Source of the DNA: Chitinophagales bacterium
GTDB lineage: Bacteria > Bacteroidota > Bacteroidia > Chitinophagales > UBA8649
DNA: 12,638 nt
Assembly (NCBI GenBank): GCA_016777395.1
Contig: JADHRO010000037.1
Coordinates: forward strand, 1-12,638
Direction: 5' to 3'
Shown here: piece by piece, positions 1 to 7,855 of the stretch
Position numbering within the stretch: the stretch's first letter is position 1
How the letters are laid out: each line of letters starts with the position of its first letter
Position numbers and translations under genes: made by a program
Notes under the pieces: generated by a model
Told to the model about the DNA's origin: nothing
What the model saw: only the letters and a program-made list of their open reading frames with translations
Database searches by the model: none

Positions 1-585
1 CCATATCGACAATTCTCTGACTCCCGATCCAGCACCACCCGGAAACCATGATGGATCATATAAAATCACCCAAAACCAAGGAGCAATAACCCAAGCCCAC
101 TGTCCAATCCATTGTGCGACTCCCATGATACTTGTACGTTCGTGAAAATCTTCACTCATCTCATAACCCATAGCAACATAGGGCACACTAAATATAGTGA
201 GTCCTAGATAAAAGACAAAAGACCACAAAAGAAAGTACCAGAAATTATAGAGTAAGCCATTGCTCTCATAGAGTTGCCACATGGCAATAAAAGAGAGTCC
301 CATTATTATGGAGCCTAAAAATACATATTGTCTACGTCTGCCCCATTTTGACTTTGTATTGTCAGAAATGAATCCCATTAGAGGATCTGTTATTGCATCA
401 AATATTCTGGGAGCAAATTGAATAATCCCCCAAAGCAATGCGGCAAAGCCTAAATCTTGAACCAAAACAATAATAAATACGCCTAAGGATGCAGGAAACA
501 TCTGGTTGGCAAGCATTCCAAAACCAAAGGCTATTTTTTGTGTAAATGGAACTTTGGCGAGAGTGTTAGTTGCGTGTTTACTCAT
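1..585 (-). CDS. GPH-family (MelB-like MFS_2) sugar:cation symporter, 5' part only
   Basis: This is the N-terminal 195 codons of an inner-membrane transporter; the frame stays open to the window edge, so the C-terminal half or more is missing. The start is the ATG at 585-583 (MSKHATNTLA). Residues 63-71 (DAITDPLMG) followed by D75 and the basic motif WGRRRQ at 81-86 are the signature loop of glycoside-pentoside-hexuronide:cation symporters. PYVAMGYEM at 135-143 and HERT at 148-151 are further family motifs. Hydrophobic segments near 15-55, 87-105, 112-135 and 155-175 fit transmembrane helices. The family imports di- and oligosaccharides with Na+ or H+. Given the neighbours, the cargo is inferred to be laminari-oligosaccharides or glucose, feeding the cytoplasmic phosphorylase. 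The start codon overlaps the end of the GH30 gene by 8 bp, so translation is probably coupled. Family assignment is strong; substrate is inference. Confidence 0.93.
   Translation of the reverse strand, partial: MSKHATNTLAKVPFTQKIAFGFGMLANQMFPASLGVFIIVLVQDLGFAALLWGIIQFAPRIFDAITDPLMGFISDNTKSKWGRRRQYVFLGSIIMGLSFIAMWQLYESNGLLYNFWYFLLWSFVFYLGLTIFSVPYVAMGYEMSEDFHERTSIMGVAQWIGQWAWVIAPWFWVILYDPSWFPGGAGSGVRELSIW
578..585 (-). promoter_or_regulatory. Start/stop overlap coupling GH30 and symporter
   Basis: On the minus strand the sequence reads ATGAGTAA: the ATG of the symporter and, in another frame, the TAA that ends the GH30 gene. An 8-bp overlap of this type usually means that ribosomes ending the first gene restart on the second, so the two proteins are likely made together. 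Confidence 0.75.
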
Positions 586-2098
586 TTGACGAAGGGTTTA
601 AAAGTATGGTTTGAATAGCTTTATTATTAATTCGAATGGAATAATTAAAACCTTCCATTTTTAAGCTCAAATCTTTTTTCTCTTCTGACGGATTAAACAG
701 CACAACGGCAATGGACCCATCAGTATTTTGAGCAGCGGTAATCATTAAATCTTCATCGGTGTTTTCGATGCCCAGAACTTCCGCTCCTGGCCTAATGAAC
801 TTGCTAAAATGAACCATAGTATAATAAATAGGCGTGAAATACACTTCATCGGCCTCTTGGTCAACAATAATCGGTGCAACACACCAATTCTTAAACCAAT
901 TTGGGCCACCTTGACGGTCAAGCACCATATTCCAATCCACCCAACCATCTACATGATTGTTTAGACACCCTATAATATCGCGCGCATATCTGTAAACCGG
1001 AACATATTTTGGATGCAAGTGTTTGTCTTCTTCTCTTGCCCAATCCCAGCCCCAATCTGTGGCGACCTTACTCCAATACCAAGCATCATCCTTCCAAGCT
1101 GGAACTTCAGAATCCACGCATGCTTCCGTTTGAATCAAGTACTTGTTTGGTGCTTTTCGATGCGCATATTGCAATTCTTCTGGAAAATAATCGAATGTAC
1201 TTTCGTACCAATGTATGGCCGTACCATCATAGTATTTTGCAGACTGCTCATCTTGATACATCACATCCACCCATTCCTTAATTCCAGCCCGATTTTGGTC
1301 GTATCCAAGTATTACAGACTGTCCAAAGCCATCTTTTTCCAATTGCGGACCCAAATAGTTTTGAACGAAATCAGTCATCTCATCTGGAGAGTAGTGCATG
1401 CTTTCCCAATTATCTCCATTTCCATGCGGCTCATTCTCTACAGTATAACCCCACAAATCAATGCCTTCTTTTTGATAAGCTTGATGATACTTTGAAAAAA
1501 AGAGTGCCCAGGTATCATAATATTCAGGGAGTAATTTGCCGCCTACCCAATCCTTATTGTCTTTCATCCAAGGCGGAGCCGTCCAAGGAGATGCAAACAA
1601 CTTGAAACCTTCTTTAGAACTCTCCATAGCTGCTTTTATCATTGGAATCAAATCGGCTTGATCCTCTTCAATTGAAAAATACTCAAGCGTTTTATCATCT
1701 TCAATAGGAGCATAAGAATATTGATTCAACGAGAAGTCACATGAATTCATATGAGTTCTACAAAGCGAATAGTTCGCTCCTTCCTCACTAAAATAAGCGT
1801 CTATAATTTTTTGGCTATTTTCCTCACCTAGTTGATTCAACAAGTAAGCGGAAGACTCTGTAAATGCCCCTCCAAAACCCGTGATTGTTTGAAATTTAGC
1901 CTCCTTATTTATGTTGACGACAAGCATGGAGTCAGTCGTTTCAAATTTATCTAACTTGGTTAAAGCATTGCCTGCAGCAGAAGTTTCATAAACTTCTACC
2001 GACCATAATTTTTCTTCTTGGTCATTCTGATTATGCTGCATACTACAAGATTGACTTCCTATTAACACCAATAAGATATAGCCATAGAATTTTTTCAT
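578..2098 (-). CDS. GH30 glycosidase lipoprotein, probable beta-1,6-glucan debranching enzyme
   Basis: This is a 506-residue exported glycoside hydrolase of family 30. The start chosen is the ATG at 2098-2096, 5 bp after the GH17 stop. It gives a clean lipoprotein signal, MKKFYGYILLVLIGSQSC, with the lipidated Cys at residue 18. The upstream in-frame ATG at 2158 would add 20 polar residues before the signal and overlap GH17 by 55 bp, so it is rejected. The catalytic TIM barrel shows the acid/base Glu223 in TVENEPHG and the nucleophile Glu325 in IQTEACV. The typical GWVDWNMVLDRQGGPNW block lies at about 385-401 and the small beta domain (KFIRPGAEVLGI) begins near 433. GH30 members in laminarin loci of marine flavobacteria cleave beta-1,6-linked glucose side chains, which is the likely role here; glucosylceramidase-type activity shares this fold and is less likely in this context. 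The residues after Cys18 (SMQHNQ) carry no acidic surface-export signal, so a periplasmic location is favoured. GH30_1 versus GH30_3 was not resolved. Confidence 0.9.
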   Translation of the reverse strand: MKKFYGYILLVLIGSQSCSMQHNQNDQEEKLWSVEVYETSAAGNALTKLDKFETTDSMLVVNINKEAKFQTITGFGGAFTESSAYLLNQLGEENSQKIIDAYFSEEGANYSLCRTHMNSCDFSLNQYSYAPIEDDKTLEYFSIEEDQADLIPMIKAAMESSKEGFKLFASPWTAPPWMKDNKDWVGGKLLPEYYDTWALFFSKYHQAYQKEGIDLWGYTVENEPHGNGDNWESMHYSPDEMTDFVQNYLGPQLEKDGFGQSVILGYDQNRAGIKEWVDVMYQDEQSAKYYDGTAIHWYESTFDYFPEELQYAHRKAPNKYLIQTEACVDSEVPAWKDDAWYWSKVATDWGWDWAREEDKHLHPKYVPVYRYARDIIGCLNNHVDGWVDWNMVLDRQGGPNWFKNWCVAPIIVDQEADEVYFTPIYYTMVHFSKFIRPGAEVLGIENTDEDLMITAAQNTDGSIAVVLFNPSEEKKDLSLKMEGFNYSIRINNKAIQTILLNPSSNE

Positions 2099-2103
2099 AG
2101 AGC

Positions 2104-3441
2104 TTAATATTCTGGTATTAATATTTCTTTTACTGGTGGTAATTGAACATCCTTCCATAAACTATCCTTGTTTCCGTTGTAAGTTTTAACTAAAGCAACT
2201 CCATCTCTGCTTAGCCCTTTGAAGACCCCTTTATCAAAAGAATCCCACAATACGTATTTGACCTGTCCATGCACATCAAATAATCCAAAATGATTTTCAG
2301 AACCTCCAGGGTTATCTGAATCTTTCCAAGGCTCATCAAAAGCTTCAAAGTAGAAACATTTAATTTGCTCCTCGCGTGTCCATTCTCTCATCAACTCATA
2401 ATACTTGCTTTGCTTGTACTCATCACAAGCCAAAGATCCTTGTTCACCATAAAAATCTTCTGAATAACTTGCCCAACCTGTCTCTCCGACATGAATAGGT
2501 TTATTTACGCCCAATGCATGCATATAATTTTTGACTGCATAATATTGACTTTTGGAATACTCAACCGAACGGACCATAGCCGCATCAATTTTTTCTTGAT
2601 CAGACAGATTTTGTTCATCATGAAGGGTCCCCCAAAATATAGGATTATAATGCGTGTCATGCATAGAATAAGTATGCATGGAAATATAATCAACCGCATG
2701 AATAAGCTCATTTAATTCTTCCACCTTGTACTGCGCTTCGCCCCCCCCCCAAGATGCAAAGTTATCTGAGCTAGTAATCCATAAATCCTTCGGTAGTTTA
2801 TTTTGTTCTTTGAGGCCCTGTAGGTGGTTTACCCATTTAAGTATTACTTTGGGATAAACATAATACTCAGTTGCCCACTTTACCATCGCTTCATTTCCAA
2901 CAGAAATAATTTTTACAATATCCGGATGTTCGACAGCTAGCTGAGCTGCTCGTTCAATTTCTATTGCATTCCTTTCGCTTTCCTCTTCGTGAATAGGGTC
3001 CAATCCCGTCCAAGCATTTTTACAGTCTATCCATGCACCAAGCATTACGTACATTTCAAATTTTTCGTCTTCAATTTTCAATTCTTCAATTGCTTCGATG
3101 GTGTTTACTGCTTGCGGCATATGTACGTTATATGTTCGTATTACTTTAACCCCTATTGCTGCAAGAATCTTCAAATCCTCTTTTAACTGCGCTATAGTAG
3201 GCTGCACGCTCCTTGTATCTTTTCGATAACCCCCGTATGAGATTGCCTTATAATCCGGGTTGGCAAGAATAGCTTCTGCTGTCACTTTTTTCATTCCATC
3301 TTCTTTTTTAACGTTAAAATCGCACGAATTTAAACTCAGCATTAAAAACATGATAAACAATTTTCCACTGATTCCTATCAACGAGCAAGTCGATATTATT
3401 CGATTGGACTTTGTTTCTTTTTTTTGTCTTCTGTCGTTCAT
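2104..3441 (-). CDS. GH17 beta-1,3-glucanase lipoprotein
   Basis: This 445-residue protein matches bacterial glycoside hydrolase family 17, which hydrolyses beta-1,3-glucan. The barrel starts near AISYGGYRKDTRS (66-78). IRTYNVHMP (101-109) is a substrate-site strand. The acid/base is Glu184 in SVGNEAM and the nucleophile is Glu320 in HVGETGW. CFYFEAFDEPWK (362-373) and HFGLFDV (384-390) are late barrel motifs typical of the family. A hydrophobic stretch ending in LSLNSC puts the lipidated Cys at residue 40. The signal is preceded by a long basic N-terminus (NDRRQKKETKSNR), so the true start is slightly uncertain, but no better ATG precedes the hydrophobic core. After the Cys comes DFNVKK, which does not look like a surface-export signal, so the protein is probably tethered in the periplasm. 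It lies 18 bp after the phosphorylase and 5 bp before GH30. Codons 231-234 (Trp-Gly-Gly-Gly) contain a run of ten G, and codons 6-8 a run of eight A; either could cause frameshifting. Confidence 0.92.
   Translation of the reverse strand: MNDRRQKKETKSNRIISTCSLIGISGKLFIMFLMLSLNSCDFNVKKEDGMKKVTAEAILANPDYKAISYGGYRKDTRSVQPTIAQLKEDLKILAAIGVKVIRTYNVHMPQAVNTIEAIEELKIEDEKFEMYVMLGAWIDCKNAWTGLDPIHEEESERNAIEIERAAQLAVEHPDIVKIISVGNEAMVKWATEYYVYPKVILKWVNHLQGLKEQNKLPKDLWITSSDNFASWGGGEAQYKVEELNELIHAVDYISMHTYSMHDTHYNPIFWGTLHDEQNLSDQEKIDAAMVRSVEYSKSQYYAVKNYMHALGVNKPIHVGETGWASYSEDFYGEQGSLACDEYKQSKYYELMREWTREEQIKCFYFEAFDEPWKDSDNPGGSENHFGLFDVHGQVKYVLWDSFDKGVFKGLSRDGVALVKTYNGNKDSLWKDVQLPPVKEILIPEY
2741..2750 (-). 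repeat. Ten-base homopolymer (G10 on the coding strand) inside GH17
   Basis: The plus strand has ten consecutive C, read as G10 in the GH17 coding strand (TGG GGG GGG GGC, residues Trp231-Gly234). The frame is intact at length ten. Gaining or losing one G would cut the protein off before the nucleophile Glu320. Such long G/C runs are rare in AT-rich genomes and are classic sites of slipped-strand change. Confidence 0.95.
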
Positions 3442-3459
3442 CAGCCGCTTAAGTTGACT

Positions 3460-6400
3460 TCACCTTAAAACCTCATTCGTTATCTCAACAATAATTTGCG
3501 TAATTTCTCCTTTGCGTCTAAAAACCTTTAGACTTGTTTCTATATCCAAATTTAAGGCTGCATAAACCTTAGACTCACCTTGACTGACTACCGTGATTTT
3601 ATTGGCAGCGGATACTTTATAAACCACTGGAATCTGACAATAGGTAAATGCCAAAGTATTATCTACCAAATCTATTTGCTGTGCTTTACCGTGAACATCA
3701 ATATATTTGAAAGTGCTTGGTTGAAGTAGAAACTCTTCTCTGCGCAGCAAACGAGGATTAAAATATAGTTTCCCCTGTTTTGCATAAACACCTAATTCTC
3801 CCCAATGCGCGAGTATATCTTCTTTTACTTGTCCGGTCATCCCCGGCTGCTGAGCTCCTCGACCCGCCGGAGTATGCGAGTACGGGTCAGTTGGAAATGC
3901 CCCGTATAGCTGTGGCGACTTATGCACGCCAATACCGGCTTGGATTTCATAATAATGCTCGAGCAGTTTACCTATAGTTTTATGATCCTCGTTTTGCTCT
4001 ATCGCCTGCAAACTACATTCTTGCGCGGCGAGAAGTAACTTGGAAACCATATGCCAATAAATTGATCCGAGCCCTTCAAATCCAAAAAATGTACCCGATC
4101 GCCCAGTAAAGGATTTATGATTAAAAACATCTTCAAAAATGGAGAGAATAATTTCCATTTCGGAATTTGCTAAAACACTCCATTCAGGATTTTTTATTTC
4201 ATTAATTGCCGACTTCAAATCTTCAACAAATCCAAAATCACCATTAAAATGGTATTGCCCTTGAACATCTCTTTCGATAATGCTTCTGTCATTAGCCTCA
4301 AGCATTTTCTGGAACAATTGAGACGAGTCCACTGCATTTTTTGGAATTCTATTTTTCTTTAAAAAACCTTTAAGATTTTTATTGGGATACAAGATGTAGC
4401 TATATTGATCTTCTCTAAACAAAGCGCTTTTCTTAAGCGCATCTAGGACCTCCAAAGACTCTTTGGGTTGCAAATATTTTGCACTTAACACGGCCGCCTG
4501 CCCCTCTAACATTTCACTTAAGTGTGTAATTGAGACTCCCTTGTTTTTTCGAGTCATTAGATTATACGCGTGAAACATTCCATCTTCTCGTCTATTTGCT
4601 TCTATACTATGTTGGATAAAGGCTAAACTTATGCGCGTAAAGTTTTTCAATCCTGCAACAGATATACTCCTCTTCTTTCCCCAGAATCCTTGACCATAGA
4701 CATGACCTCTAAAATCTGATGCCGTCTCCCCCAAGCTATCTATTAGCGCTCCTCTATCCTTATCCGAAAACTTTTGCTCTAAGCGATCTTCATTATCTAG
4801 CAAGGTTTTTCTAACTCCCTTGTAGAAATCCATTAATTCGCTGGAAATTTTCACATTTTCCTTAGCTGTTTTTTCTAAAATATCTTGGAAAAATAAAAGG
4901 AATCTATGCAGATAATAAAGGGTAACCATAGATACTCCATTTCCAACAAGCGCATTATTTGCATCATTCCATTCTGGCCGCTGGGTATTCATCCAAATAC
5001 CGCCCTCTGGAATAAAATTGGACAGTTTAGACAAAACGGTGGCTAATATCTTTTCGATAAAATTGACACGATAAATCTCATTTTTTTCATCTGTCAATAA
5101 AGCGCCATCCGATCCAAAATCAGTTCGTCTATCCCTAATCTGTTGATCTAAATCATGGTCAAAATCAATCGTATCTTTAGGGTTTTGAATAATATCACCG
5201 TAGGGCTTAATTCGATAGGGTACATTGGCATAAACAAAGATTTCTTGATCCAAATAAGTATCTAATTTACCGGGCATTCGATCTTGCATAAACTCCAAGA
5301 ACTTCAATAAATATATAATTTGATGATCGCCCCAGTAGCCAATGTATGACCAAGGGTCATCTGGCTCAATAGTTTCCCAATCAAAGCCATCCTTTGTTAC
5401 TCGGTATGGATTGTATCCATCAAAGGTAGTTGCGTTCAAAAACTTAAAAATCATCCCTTCCATGAAAGCCGGATAGGCATGAGCAAGTGCTTCCCAATTT
5501 TGAAAAATATCTCTCCAGTTACCTTCGAAATCTAAAATTTTTGCACCGGTTTGCTCATGCTGTGTATTAATGGAAAATTTATTCCAAGGTCGACTTGGAT
5601 CTCCATGTCTTCTACTAAATTTAAGTGGTAAATATTCAGCAATAATTCGGTCAAGATCAAGGCTTTTCGATTGTTTGGTAAGTTCTTTCAATTCAAAAAG
5701 GTCAAAGTGCTCAGGCAATTCTTGAATCAGCTTGTTTTGAGCTGCAAAAACTTGCTTATTTGCATACTCCACAAAAAGGCTAAAATCTTCCTTTTCTATT
5801 TGATAATTGAAATCAAAAATTCCACCACGCATGATATTGAACAATACATTTGAAAAGTGGCGTGCATCATTGAGTGAATCTGTAGTTTGTTGAATACCAT
5901 CCGCAGAAGCATTTAATCCAATCAATTTTTCTGTTCCAGAATGAATATTCTTATCTATTTTACTCCAAAGAGATGAATCTTTAGTGATTCTATCTATCAA
6001 GGAAATGACATTGGATTGACTTTGATTCACATTTGCAATAAAGTGCCAAGATTTACTTTCTTTTGCAGCTAACTCTATATTATTAACAAGAAAATACGCT
6101 CCTTTTTCGCCTTTGATATCATTTTCTACATTCAATTTTTCGCCTTTTCTAAAAGCATCCAATTGAAGAGAGGAAAGTAAATGTTTACTCTTTGGCAAAC
6201 CCGAACTCCAAACTAGATTCGCTTTAAGTGCCTCTCTTGGTTCTGCCTTATCGACAATCATCGCACTAAGGGCATACATTGCCAGCCCACTTTCAGCATC
6301 AAGTTCATTTCGTTTATATGCATCGACTAAATTGCTCGCCCGATTTTGCAACTCACTACCTACTCCTTGTGGTAAAACATTTTGCACACCATCCAAAAGT

Positions 6401-6906
6401 TCTATGCTACAGGATGAATCAGCTAAATTTTCTATTGTGGAAGTCTTTACAAATCCAAATTCAGCGGAAGAACTCCATCTATATCGAAAACATAAATCGA
6501 GGTCATGATTGATCTCTTCAAAAATAACAATATTTCCGTATACACTTTTGTACAAATTATTCGTACACCTATATGAAACGCCATTCCGAATCGAAAATGG
6601 CTCCCATGTTGCGACCTTATCCTTAAATACTTTGACTATTGTTTTGCTTCCCGTTTCTTCTGAGGATTCTGTTATTTTATCAACCGTATAATAAGGGAAT
6701 AAGGCATTTTCTGCATCTTTTCTGCCTGCACTAATTCCTCCATTACTCGCAATAAACAACCAATGATTGCCTGAACTCACAATACTCATAAAGAAAGGAG
6801 GCATTTGGTCAACATTTTCAATTTTAAAAAATGTCATTCCATGAATATCTACAGACTTAATGGCGGTATCATTATTCATAGCTTCTTTTACACTCATAGG
6901 TATCAT
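3460..6906 (-). CDS. Cytoplasmic GH149-like beta-1,3-oligoglucan phosphorylase
   Basis: This 1148-residue protein resembles the large inverting phosphorylases of family GH149, relatives of GH94. They split beta-1,3-gluco-oligosaccharides with phosphate to give alpha-glucose 1-phosphate and a shorter chain. There is no signal peptide, which fits cytoplasmic action. An N-terminal beta-sandwich-like part occupies about 20-300. The alpha/alpha-barrel region includes FEGNWRDIFQNWEAL (460-474), DGYNPYRVTKDGFDWE (496-511) and YIGYWGDHQIIYLL (521-534). PEWNDANNA (644-652) contains the likely general acid Asp648, matching the WND motif of GH94. Two glycine-rich blocks, FTGRSGTFFGFEGLGSIYW (933-951) and HTPAGRGAQQPGMTGQ (1011-1026), are candidates for the phosphate and substrate loops. 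The length fits GH149 (about 1100 residues); GH161 and long GH94 members are the alternatives. Starts at residues 1, 4 or 10 are all possible; residue 1 is given. Sitting between GH16 and GH17 genes, it supplies the energy-saving intracellular step. The exact family assignment rests on remembered motifs, not on a search. Confidence 0.8.
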   Translation of the reverse strand: MIPMSVKEAMNNDTAIKSVDIHGMTFFKIENVDQMPPFFMSIVSSGNHWLFIASNGGISAGRKDAENALFPYYTVDKITESSEETGSKTIVKVFKDKVATWEPFSIRNGVSYRCTNNLYKSVYGNIVIFEEINHDLDLCFRYRWSSSAEFGFVKTSTIENLADSSCSIELLDGVQNVLPQGVGSELQNRASNLVDAYKRNELDAESGLAMYALSAMIVDKAEPREALKANLVWSSGLPKSKHLLSSLQLDAFRKGEKLNVENDIKGEKGAYFLVNNIELAAKESKSWHFIANVNQSQSNVISLIDRITKDSSLWSKIDKNIHSGTEKLIGLNASADGIQQTTDSLNDARHFSNVLFNIMRGGIFDFNYQIEKEDFSLFVEYANKQVFAAQNKLIQELPEHFDLFELKELTKQSKSLDLDRIIAEYLPLKFSRRHGDPSRPWNKFSINTQHEQTGAKILDFEGNWRDIFQNWEALAHAYPAFMEGMIFKFLNATTFDGYNPYRVTKDGFDWETIEPDDPWSYIGYWGDHQIIYLLKFLEFMQDRMPGKLDTYLDQEIFVYANVPYRIKPYGDIIQNPKDTIDFDHDLDQQIRDRRTDFGSDGALLTDEKNEIYRVNFIEKILATVLSKLSNFIPEGGIWMNTQRPEWNDANNALVGNGVSMVTLYYLHRFLLFFQDILEKTAKENVKISSELMDFYKGVRKTLLDNEDRLEQKFSDKDRGALIDSLGETASDFRGHVYGQGFWGKKRSISVAGLKNFTRISLAFIQHSIEANRREDGMFHAYNLMTRKNKGVSITHLSEMLEGQAAVLSAKYLQPKESLEVLDALKKSALFREDQYSYILYPNKNLKGFLKKNRIPKNAVDSSQLFQKMLEANDRSIIERDVQGQYHFNGDFGFVEDLKSAINEIKNPEWSVLANSEMEIILSIFEDVFNHKSFTGRSGTFFGFEGLGSIYWHMVSKLLLAAQECSLQAIEQNEDHKTIGKLLEHYYEIQAGIGVHKSPQLYGAFPTDPYSHTPAGRGAQQPGMTGQVKEDILAHWGELGVYAKQGKLYFNPRLLRREEFLLQPSTFKYIDVHGKAQQIDLVDNTLAFTYCQIPVVYKVSAANKITVVSQGESKVYAALNLDIETSLKVFRRKGEITQIIVEITNEVLR

Positions 6907-6994
6907 AATTAGGTAGTACTTTGCAAAGGATGCTCAAGGAAATAGATGCCCCTATGCATTGTATAAACTCTGGATGGATATTTTAAAATGCTGG
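6907..6994 (-). other. 88-bp gap between GH16 and phosphorylase genes
   Basis: No ORF and no convincing terminator hairpin is seen here. It holds a perfect 10-bp palindrome, CTTTGCAAAG (6919-6928), 12 bp before the phosphorylase ATG. No match to the Bacteroidota promoter pattern was found. The gap is one of two long ones in the operon, so a processing site or weak internal promoter cannot be excluded. Confidence 0.4.
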
Positions 6995-7855
6995 CTATAT
7001 TTCATTGTAAACTCTAACATAATCGACTAGCATTCTCTGAGGAAATGGAGTCCCAGTTGTTGGAAAACCTGCAAACCCACCACCAACAGCAACGTTCAGT
7101 ACCATAAAAAATGAATTGTTGTATACCCATTCTCCTGCAACATCATCCGAAGTCACTTGATTGTATAAGACATCATCTACAAAGAAATCAATATAATCTT
7201 CGCCCCATTCTACTGCATAAATATGGAAATCTGAATCAAAACGATCATTTCCTAAGTTGTAAGCCTCGGTTACTGCTGCACCGGCAGAGTATCCGGGTCC
7301 ATGCAAACTTCCGTACATAATACTAGGTGCTTGGCCACGGGCCTCTAAAATATCAATTTCGCCACATTGAGGCCAACTTACTTCATCAATATTTGAACCT
7401 AACATCCAAAATGCTGGCCAAATACCAGGTCCAAAAGGAATTTTAATATTCGCTTCTACACGTCCATATTTAGTAGTAAACAAGCCTTGTGTTTTCACTC
7501 TTCCTGAAGTATACGGCGAACCTCCAAAAGCTTCATTCATAGCGGTAATCACCAAATTTCCTAGACCGTCTAGCGAAACATTTTCAGGAAGATCTCTGTA
7601 GGTCTGCAACTCCGAATTTCCCCAACCATCATTGCCAGTTCCTAGATCATAAGTCCATTTACTTGAATCTGGAAGATCTCCATACTGCCCCTCAAACTCA
7701 TCGCTCCAAACTAAATTGTACTCTCTATCTAAAAAGTCAGAAGAACCATCTTTATTGCAAGAGGAAAAACACACGATAAGCATAAAAGCAATGAATGTTA
7801 AATGGATGTGTTTAGTTAAAATTAAATATTTCATATTGCTAATTATTTTTATCAT
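6995..7855 (-). CDS. GH16 endo-beta-1,3-glucanase (laminarinase) lipoprotein
   Basis: This 286-residue protein is a compact single-domain GH16 enzyme, laminarinase-like (subfamily 3 type), which cuts internal beta-1,3 bonds of laminarin-type glucans. The family core is clear: LVWSDEFEG (48-56), WGNSELQTY (78-86), GLFTTKYGRVEANIKIP (124-140) and IWPAFWML (145-152). The catalytic motif GEIDILE (165-171) gives nucleophile Glu166, assisting Asp168 and acid/base Glu171. VAVGGGFAG (256-264) and VDYVRVY (277-283) are the usual late strands. The N-terminus has a lipoprotein signal ending in FSSC with the lipidated Cys at residue 33. CNKDGSSD after cleavage has an early acidic residue, which weakly suggests export to the cell surface. 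The ATG at 7855 abuts the TAG of the upstream gene; the second in-frame ATG (7834-7832, MKYLILTKHI) gives a more ordinary signal peptide and may be the real start. No carbohydrate-binding module is attached, and the neighbouring lipoprotein probably provides that function. Confidence 0.93.
   Translation of the reverse strand: MIKIISNMKYLILTKHIHLTFIAFMLIVCFSSCNKDGSSDFLDREYNLVWSDEFEGQYGDLPDSSKWTYDLGTGNDGWGNSELQTYRDLPENVSLDGLGNLVITAMNEAFGGSPYTSGRVKTQGLFTTKYGRVEANIKIPFGPGIWPAFWMLGSNIDEVSWPQCGEIDILEARGQAPSIMYGSLHGPGYSAGAAVTEAYNLGNDRFDSDFHIYAVEWGEDYIDFFVDDVLYNQVTSDDVAGEWVYNNSFFMVLNVAVGGGFAGFPTTGTPFPQRMLVDYVRVYNEI

Noticed and set aside
1013..1495. Plus-strand open frame of 160 codons inside GH30
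   Set aside because: It is the antisense shadow of a gene with clear catalytic motifs, has no recognisable domain, and its composition (many Cys, Ile, Phe) is typical of reverse-frame translation.
2099..2158. Upstream GH30 start at 2158
   Set aside because: It would overlap GH17 by 55 bp and place a polar 20-residue extension before an intact lipoprotein signal.
2741..2750. G10 tract as a sequencing error
   Set aside because: The GH17 frame is intact on both sides with full family motifs, so the length of ten is at least the functional one. Length error in individual reads remains possible.
6919..6928. CTTTGCAAAG palindrome before the phosphorylase as an operator
   Set aside because: It is a single short copy with no repeat elsewhere noticed and no nearby promoter. 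It is recorded within the gap entry only.
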